A stretch of DNA of 64,000 nt. It comes from an uncultured Pirellulaceae bacterium. GTDB lineage: Bacteria > Planctomycetota > Planctomycetia > Pirellulales > Pirellulaceae. The translations under genes and the position numbers were made by a program. Shown piece by piece: positions 58,354-64,000 of the stretch. Position 1 is the stretch's first letter, and every line of letters starts with the position of its first letter. Under the pieces are notes generated by a model. The model saw only the letters and a program-made list of their open reading frames with translations. It was not told the origin of the DNA and did no database searches. The stretch is taken from the NCBI GenBank assembly GCA_937967505.1, contig CALCJM010000022.1, positions 1-64,000 on the forward strand, given 5' to 3'.

Positions 58354-60435
58354 CTACAGCGTAAATTTCTTCTTCACTTCTTCCGGAGCTTCGAGGTAGG
58401 CCAGTGGTTCCATCGAGCTACCTGCCCTGCCCTGACTGAGGCTGCGCATGGTGTTGGAGTAGCTGAGCAATTCCGCCAGCGGAGCGTCGGCGACGATTTT
58501 GGTAAAACCGGCGTGCGTGTCGGTGCTGACGATCTGTGCCCGGCGTTGGGCCAGATCACTGACAAAGTCACCATAATACTCTTCAGGCGTGGTCACCGTC
58601 AGTTTCATCACCGGTTCGAGCATCACTGGAACCGCCTTGGAAAGCGCCTCTTCAAAGGCCTCACCGGCAGCGATCGAAAATGCCATCGGCGTCGATTCCT
58701 CGGTCGCTTCGGCGTCGATCAACGTCACCTTCATCTTCGCCAGCGGGAAACTGCCAATCGCACCACCACTTTCGCCACGCGCCTTGAGTTCGTCCTTGAC
58801 CGTTTGCACCATCTCCATGGGCATCGAATCAACGGGTAACTGGCTGCGAATTGCCACGCCGGATTCTGTTTTGTCATCCGGCTCCATCCGCAATTTGATC
58901 CGCGCAAATATCTGCTGGCCGTTGACCAAACGATTGCACTGGCCGGTGACTTCCACTTTTTTGCTGACCGTTTCCCGGTAAGACACGCGCGGTTTATGAA
59001 CCTTCACCTTCAGATTGAAGTCCCGCAGCAACCGGTTCTTAATCACCTCCAGGTGAAGTTCGCCCATCCCGGAGATCAATGTCTGGCCGGTGTCCGGATT
59101 CTCTTTGGCCTTGAAAGTTGGATCCTGCCGCTTGAGCAGTTCCAGTACATCAGCCAGTTTATCCCGTTCGCCAGCCGAATCGGGTTCGATCGCCATTTCG
59201 ATCACTGTTTCAGGGAACTCGATTGACTCCAATAGGATCGGTGATTTCTGGTCACATAGCGTGTCCCCGGTCACCGCAAACCTTGGCCCAATCAAACCCA
59301 CGATCTCACCGGTGCCGATCGTCTCAATCTGGCCGTCACGCTCTTTGCGTGTGGCGTGGATCTGCCACAACTGAGCCACGTTTTCCTTTTTATCTTGGCC
59401 GCTACAGTAGACGCGCGAGTTGCCCTTCAGTTCTCCGGAGTAAATCCGTACCCAGTATAGGTCGCCTGTTTTGGCCGGCAGGATTTTAAACACCAATGCC
59501 GAAAACGGCTCCTTGTTGTCCGGCTTGCGGGTCTCTGTAATTTTCTCCTTTTTGGGGTGAGTCCCAATGACCGGCGGGCGCTCCAGCGGGCTGGGCAGAT
59601 AGTATTTGACACTGTCCAGCACCCCTTGAACGCCGATGCCATGCAGGGCCGATCCGCAGACGACGGGCTGAATGATCCGTTCCAGCGTCCCTTGACGGAG
59701 CACTTTCCGAATCAGCTCATTGGGAATAGCTTCTTCGCCGAGCGCCAGTTCGGTCATCTCGTCACTGAGCGTATAGAGGCTTTCAAGCATCTCAGCGCGG
59801 GCAAATTCAGCTTCGTCCTGAAGTTCTTCGGGAATTGGCCCTTCCTTGAGGTTCTTGCCCTCTTCTTCGAAGGTCATCAGCCGCATCTTGATCAGGTCAA
59901 TGATACCGCGAAAGGGGTTTTCGACATGAGCCGGTCCCATACCAACAGGCAATTGGATCGGTACCGGTGTCGCGCCCAGCCGATCCTTCATCTCCTCCAG
60001 CACACGCGCGAAATCGGCACCTTCGCGATCGAGCTTATTGATAAATGCGATGCGCGGCACGTTGTATTTATCGGCCTGTCGCCAAACGGTTTCGCTTTGT
60101 GCCTCGACACCCTCCCGGGCGCTGAACACGACCACCGCACCATCAAGCACTCGAAGACTACGTTCCACTTCGGCGGTGAAATCCACGTGGCCAGGCGTGT
60201 CCAGCAGGTTGATGTGGACGTCTTTCCAGTCAAACGTCACACAAGCAGCGTAGATCGTGATCCCGCGATCCTGTTCTTCGGCGTCATCGTCGGTGGTGGT
60301 GGTGCCACTGTCCACTTTGCCGACACGATGTTTGTTACCGGAGATGAACAACATCCGCTCAGTTACGGTGGTTTTGCCGGCGTCGATATGCGCAATAATC
60401 CCGATGTTGCGAAGGTTTTGAAGTTTACGAGCCAT
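58354..60435 (-). CDS. fusA: Translation elongation factor G
   Basis: NIGIIAHIDAGKTTVTERML; DTPGHVDFTAEVERSLRVLDGAV; start set to MARKLQNLRN. Confidence 0.97.
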   Translation of the reverse strand: MARKLQNLRNIGIIAHIDAGKTTVTERMLFISGNKHRVGKVDSGTTTTDDDAEEQDRGITIYAACVTFDWKDVHINLLDTPGHVDFTAEVERSLRVLDGAVVVFSAREGVEAQSETVWRQADKYNVPRIAFINKLDREGADFARVLEEMKDRLGATPVPIQLPVGMGPAHVENPFRGIIDLIKMRLMTFEEEGKNLKEGPIPEELQDEAEFARAEMLESLYTLSDEMTELALGEEAIPNELIRKVLRQGTLERIIQPVVCGSALHGIGVQGVLDSVKYYLPSPLERPPVIGTHPKKEKITETRKPDNKEPFSALVFKILPAKTGDLYWVRIYSGELKGNSRVYCSGQDKKENVAQLWQIHATRKERDGQIETIGTGEIVGLIGPRFAVTGDTLCDQKSPILLESIEFPETVIEMAIEPDSAGERDKLADVLELLKRQDPTFKAKENPDTGQTLISGMGELHLEVIKNRLLRDFNLKVKVHKPRVSYRETVSKKVEVTGQCNRLVNGQQIFARIKLRMEPDDKTESGVAIRSQLPVDSMPMEMVQTVKDELKARGESGGAIGSFPLAKMKVTLIDAEATEESTPMAFSIAAGEAFEEALSKAVPVMLEPVMKLTVTTPEEYYGDFVSDLAQRRAQIVSTDTHAGFTKIVADAPLAELLSYSNTMRSLSQGRAGSSMEPLAYLEAPEEVKKKFTL

Positions 60436-60515
60436 GGTTGGACCGGTGTGGGCGAGCAAAGTTGTTTGAAGGGGTGGTGGAGAACTGTCTCGAAATCATA
60501 CCCAAGAGCGCATAA

Positions 60516-60553
60516 AAAAACCGCCTTGAGAGCAGGTCCACAAAGCGGTTTTT
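60516..60553 (-). terminator. Terminator-like hairpin between rpsG and fusA
   Basis: Stem aaaaaccgc/gcggttttt with T7 run on - strand. Confidence 0.55.
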
Positions 60554-60562
60554 AATTTGGTT

Positions 60563-61033
60563 TTACCAGGCAAAGTGAGCGAACGCCTTGTTCGCATCTG
60601 CCATCTTGTGCGTGTTTTCGCGTTTGGTCATCGCGACGCCCTCACGATTGAAGGCAGCAACCAGCTCGTCAGCCAGACGCAGGTGGGTAGGACGACCTTT
60701 TTTGTCACGAACGGCGTTCAGAATCCAGCGGATCGCAAGCGACTGCTGACGGGCACGGCTGACTTGCATTGGCACCTGGTACGATGCACCGCCAACACGC
60801 TTGGAACGAACTTCAATGTAGGGCTTGACATTTTCGACAGCCTGAGTGAAGACCTCGATCGGCTCCTGATCAGGAACGCGTTTTTTGATCTCGTCCAGCG
60901 CCCGATAGAATACCCCTTGGGCAACGGACTTTTTACCATCCCACATCAGGCAGTTGATGAACTTGCTGGCCAGCAGGGAATCGAATTTTGGATCAGGTCG
61001 CAACTGAGTGCGGCTGGCAGTAATATTGCCCAT
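60563..61033 (-). CDS. rpsG: 30S ribosomal protein S7
   Basis: [40 protein letters not shown] start. Confidence 0.96.
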   Translation of the reverse strand: MGNITASRTQLRPDPKFDSLLASKFINCLMWDGKKSVAQGVFYRALDEIKKRVPDQEPIEVFTQAVENVKPYIEVRSKRVGGASYQVPMQVSRARQQSLAIRWILNAVRDKKGRPTHLRLADELVAAFNREGVAMTKRENTHKMADANKAFAHFAW

Positions 61034-61106
61034 GACAAATTGGTTTCAAATAAAGTTGTGTGATCGTTCAGTCAAAAAATTGGAGGCCATAGACCGGTCA
61101 GCTGGC

Positions 61107-61475
61107 CTAGCCCTTCTTGGCACCATAACGGCTGCGGGATTGCTTACGCTTTTCAACACCTAGCGTATCCTGCGTACCACGCACCACCTGATAACGCACA
61201 CCAGGCAGGTCACGAACACGACCACCACGGACAAGCACAATCGAGTGCTCTTGCAGGTTATGGCCTTCGCCCGGGATGTAAACGGTAACCTCTTTACCGT
61301 TTGACAGACGAACACGGGTAATCTTCCGCAGTGCCGAGTTTGGCTTCTTGGGAGTCATGGTTCGCACATTAAGGCAAACACCCTGCTTTTGGGGGCATTT
61401 CTCAAGCACGGGAGATTTGGTGAATTTTCGCTTTTGCTTGCGGCGTTTGCGAATCAGCTGGTTAATCGTTGGCAT
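61107..61475 (-). CDS. rpsL: 30S ribosomal protein S12
   Basis: [52 protein letters not shown]. Confidence 0.98.
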   Translation of the reverse strand: MPTINQLIRKRRKQKRKFTKSPVLEKCPQKQGVCLNVRTMTPKKPNSALRKITRVRLSNGKEVTVYIPGEGHNLQEHSIVLVRGGRVRDLPGVRYQVVRGTQDTLGVEKRKQSRSRYGAKKG

Positions 61476-61760
61476 TCGTATATTTTCCGGACGTGTCGGG
61501 GCCTAATCCCCCGGCAAATTGATCTAAGTGGAAGCCTATAAAAATAGTGATGTCTAAAAAACTGTCAACCTCTAAATCGGACAATGCCGCCATCGAATCC
61601 ATGCTCACCAGGCGAATTGCCATAATGAGACGTAAATTGAGTCCTGAATTCGAACTAGGCGGCGAACCACGCCCAAGCGTGGCTGACCGTTGTCAGACGC
61701 CAAACCGCATTCTCGTAAAGCAGCGGCCGCCACCAAACCGTGGACGGTGAAGGTGGAACT

Positions 61761-61774
61761 GCCCAATATTGGGC
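61761..61774. promoter_or_regulatory. Perfect 14-bp palindrome gcccaatattgggc in the rpoC-rpsL intergenic region
   Basis: Direct reading; intergenic location. Confidence 0.25.
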
Positions 61775-61873
61775 TTCCCAAACTCCGGCAAACATCGCCA
61801 CAAGACATCATCTGGCGACCGGACATGGACGGCCAATCTACGCTACTCCAACGTTTTGGCTACGTTTTGCGGT

Positions 61874-64000
61874 TTAAGCACGACCTCCGTCGAGCTCATC
61901 CTGCCATTTCTGCAATTCATCCCATTTGCCATCAGCGGCCAATTGAGCCTGCTGAGGCCATGTCGCAGGATCGTGAGCGGAGAAATTACCCTCCGCCATA
62001 TCCAGAACGGCTCGCAGCTGTACCGGAGTGGTACCGGCCAGCGTCTTGAAGCTGTTGATGCCTGAGGCATTCAGCAGTTCTGCGATTTTTGGACCGACCC
62101 CCTCGACCTTGGTCAGGTCATCTTTAGTGAGCGGCTTACCCCCATCAAGTTCGTCCTGCCAGACCTGCAATTCACCCCATTTGCCATCGGCAGCCATTTG
62201 AGCCTGCGCGGCCCAAGTGCCCGGATCATGGACCGCGTACGTTGGCCCGCCCGCATTGAGAATGGACTGAATTTGTTCGGTTGGTGTTTGCGCCAATTGA
62301 GCAAATGTCACGATCCCGCCAGCGTTAAGCAGTTCAGCGATCTTGGGGCCGACACCTTCAATTTTTGCCAGGTCATCGCCGGCGGGTTCGACTGGAGCGG
62401 CCTGAGTCACAGGAGCCACCGGTGCTGTCGAATCAGCCGCCATCAGAGACGTCATCCCCGAAGCATCAGGAGCACTCATACTTTCGGTTATTTTCCCTCC
62501 GACCAGTTGATCCTGCCAGTCCTTCAACTGAGCCCATTCACCGTTGGCAGCCAACATCGCCTGATCCGGCCAAGTGCCGGGATCGTGATTGGCGTAGCTT
62601 GGTCCACCGGCATTGAGAACCGATTTAATATGGTCTGGCGGTGTTTGAGCCAGTTGGGCGAACGATGTGATACCGCCAGCATTGAGCAGTTCGGCAATCT
62701 TTGGTCCGACCCCTTCGATTTTCGTGAAATCATCTCCGGCAAGTGAATGCGGGTCGGCCAGCGTGGAAACATCGCCACCGATCAAACCGGCACTGGCTTG
62801 CGCCATGGCATTGTCACCCGCGACTTCTGCACCCAGTTCCCCCAGCGATCCCGAGGCTGCCATTGAGCTAAGGAAGTCTGACGGGACATCCGCAGCAGGT
62901 GCCGGTGCGTCGTCGGCCAGCGGGTTGGTCGAAGTAGCCGATTCCAACAACGGAAAACTGCTCTCCAGCGATTGTGTTGGCTGTTGTGCCGCCTCGCGCA
63001 TCGCTTCAAGATTGTACTGAACCTCAGAGTCTTGGAACGTGCGGAAACCTGTCCCCGCCGGAATCAGATGCCCAAGAATCACGTTCTCTTTCAGGCCGAC
63101 TAGGTTGTCCACCTTGCCCGCCAGAGCGGCTTCCGTCAGAACCTTGGTCGTTTCCTGGAAACTGGCCGCCGAGATAAAGCTGGAGCTCTGTACCGAAGCC
63201 TTGGTGATTCCCAGCAACTGGGTACTGTGAGTCGCCGGACGCGGTTTGGTTGACTTGGCTGGCTTGCCGCCAAGCGTTTCGATTTTGGCGTTGGTTTCCT
63301 CGAACACATCACGCGGGACAACCTGTCCTTTGCTGAAGTCACTCTCGCCCTTGTCGGTGATCTTGACACACTTGGAGAGTTCTTCGTTGACGGTCTGGAA
63401 TTCGAACCGGTCACAGATCAGTCCCGGTAGCATTTCGGTGTCGCCAGCCGATTCAATTTTCACCTTACGCAACATCCGGGCGATGATGATCTCGACGTGT
63501 TTGTCATTGATCTCCACACGCTGGCTACGATAGACCTGTTGAATCTCGTGACCAAGGTACTGCTGAACCGCCTCTTCACCGGAGACCCGCAGGATATCGT
63601 GCGGCACCAATGGCCCGTCGATCAGTTGCTGACCGGCGGTCACGATATCGCCTGAGTGGACCAGGAATCGTTTTCCCGGTGGCACCAGGTGCTCCACCTC
63701 AAGCCCACTTTCGCTGCGAACGATAATGGTTCGCTTACCGCGTTTTTTGTCACCCAGTTCGACAGTTCCGTCGATCTCGGCCATCACGGCAGGATCCTTG
63801 GGCTTGCGCGCCTCGAAGATTTCTGTCACACGAGGCAAACCACCGGTAATGTCAGAAATACCTGAAGCCTCACGCGGCGTTTCCGCGATTGCAGTACCGG
63901 TGGTGATCTTCGCACCTTCCTTCACCGTAATGTTGGCGCGCTCAGGCAGATAGTAAACATCCAGTGCGTTACCGTCCTTGTCTTCGATCACGATCTGCGG
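61874..64000 (-). CDS. rpoC: DNA-directed RNA polymerase subunit beta' (C-terminal part; 5' end outside window) with triple HhH-like extension
   Basis: ASGISDITGGLPRVTEIFEARKPKDPA; LVPHDILRVSGEEAVQQYLGHEIQQVYRSQRVEINDKHVEIIIARMLRKV; LGITKASVQSSSFISAASFQETTKVLTEAALAGKVDNLVGLKENVILGHLIPAGTGF. Confidence 0.96.
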   Translation of the reverse strand, partial: PQIVIEDKDGNALDVYYLPERANITVKEGAKITTGTAIAETPREASGISDITGGLPRVTEIFEARKPKDPAVMAEIDGTVELGDKKRGKRTIIVRSESGLEVEHLVPPGKRFLVHSGDIVTAGQQLIDGPLVPHDILRVSGEEAVQQYLGHEIQQVYRSQRVEINDKHVEIIIARMLRKVKIESAGDTEMLPGLICDRFEFQTVNEELSKCVKITDKGESDFSKGQVVPRDVFEETNAKIETLGGKPAKSTKPRPATHSTQLLGITKASVQSSSFISAASFQETTKVLTEAALAGKVDNLVGLKENVILGHLIPAGTGFRTFQDSEVQYNLEAMREAAQQPTQSLESSFPLLESATSTNPLADDAPAPAADVPSDFLSSMAASGSLGELGAEVAGDNAMAQASAGLIGGDVSTLADPHSLAGDDFTKIEGVGPKIAELLNAGGITSFAQLAQTPPDHIKSVLNAGGPSYANHDPGTWPDQAMLAANGEWAQLKDWQDQLVGGKITESMSAPDASGMTSLMAADSTAPVAPVTQAAPVEPAGDDLAKIEGVGPKIAELLNAGGIVTFAQLAQTPTEQIQSILNAGGPTYAVHDPGTWAAQAQMAADGKWGELQVWQDELDGGKPLTKDDLTKVEGVGPKIAELLNASGINSFKTLAGTTPVQLRAVLDMAEGNFSAHDPATWPQQAQLAADGKWDELQKWQDELDGGRA

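Noticed and set aside
59557-60555. 332-aa plus-strand ORF antisense to fusA
   Set aside because: Antisense to a strongly conserved gene; no recognisable motif.

Overview
The window is a 64-kb chromosomal segment. Gene content and style suggest a Planctomycetes-type bacterium: 'LEERQMLS' secretion motif, DUF1080, Cys-rich secreted proteins, and a str operon of rpoC-rpsL-rpsG-fusA. I found no rRNA, transposase, phage genes or CRISPR array. There is one tRNA (Asp-GTC). Recognisable housekeeping genes include sufS-like, coaD, lexA, glnD, glnB, hemW-like, hemD-hemE fusion, fusA, rpsG, rpsL and rpoC (partial). The strongest candidate for an under-described system is a five-gene minus-strand operon at 37402-42087. 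It encodes a ubiquitin-like protein ending in Gly, an E2 with a eukaryote-like HPN-x7-C active site, an E1/ThiF enzyme, a membrane-anchored JAMM peptidase and a membrane-anchored prokaryotic RING protein. Together these form an apparently complete ubiquitin-like conjugation and deconjugation pathway. A second candidate is a compact minus-strand cluster at 12663-21947. It contains an N-formylglutamate-amidohydrolase/class II terpene-cyclase fusion, a DUF116/polyprenyl-synthase fusion and a chorismate-lyase-like protein. A third is an RpoC C-terminal extension carrying three helix-hairpin-helix-type repeats, related to the tail of a coiled-coil protein elsewhere in the window. All calls come from reading the sequence and the supplied ORFs. 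No database search was run.
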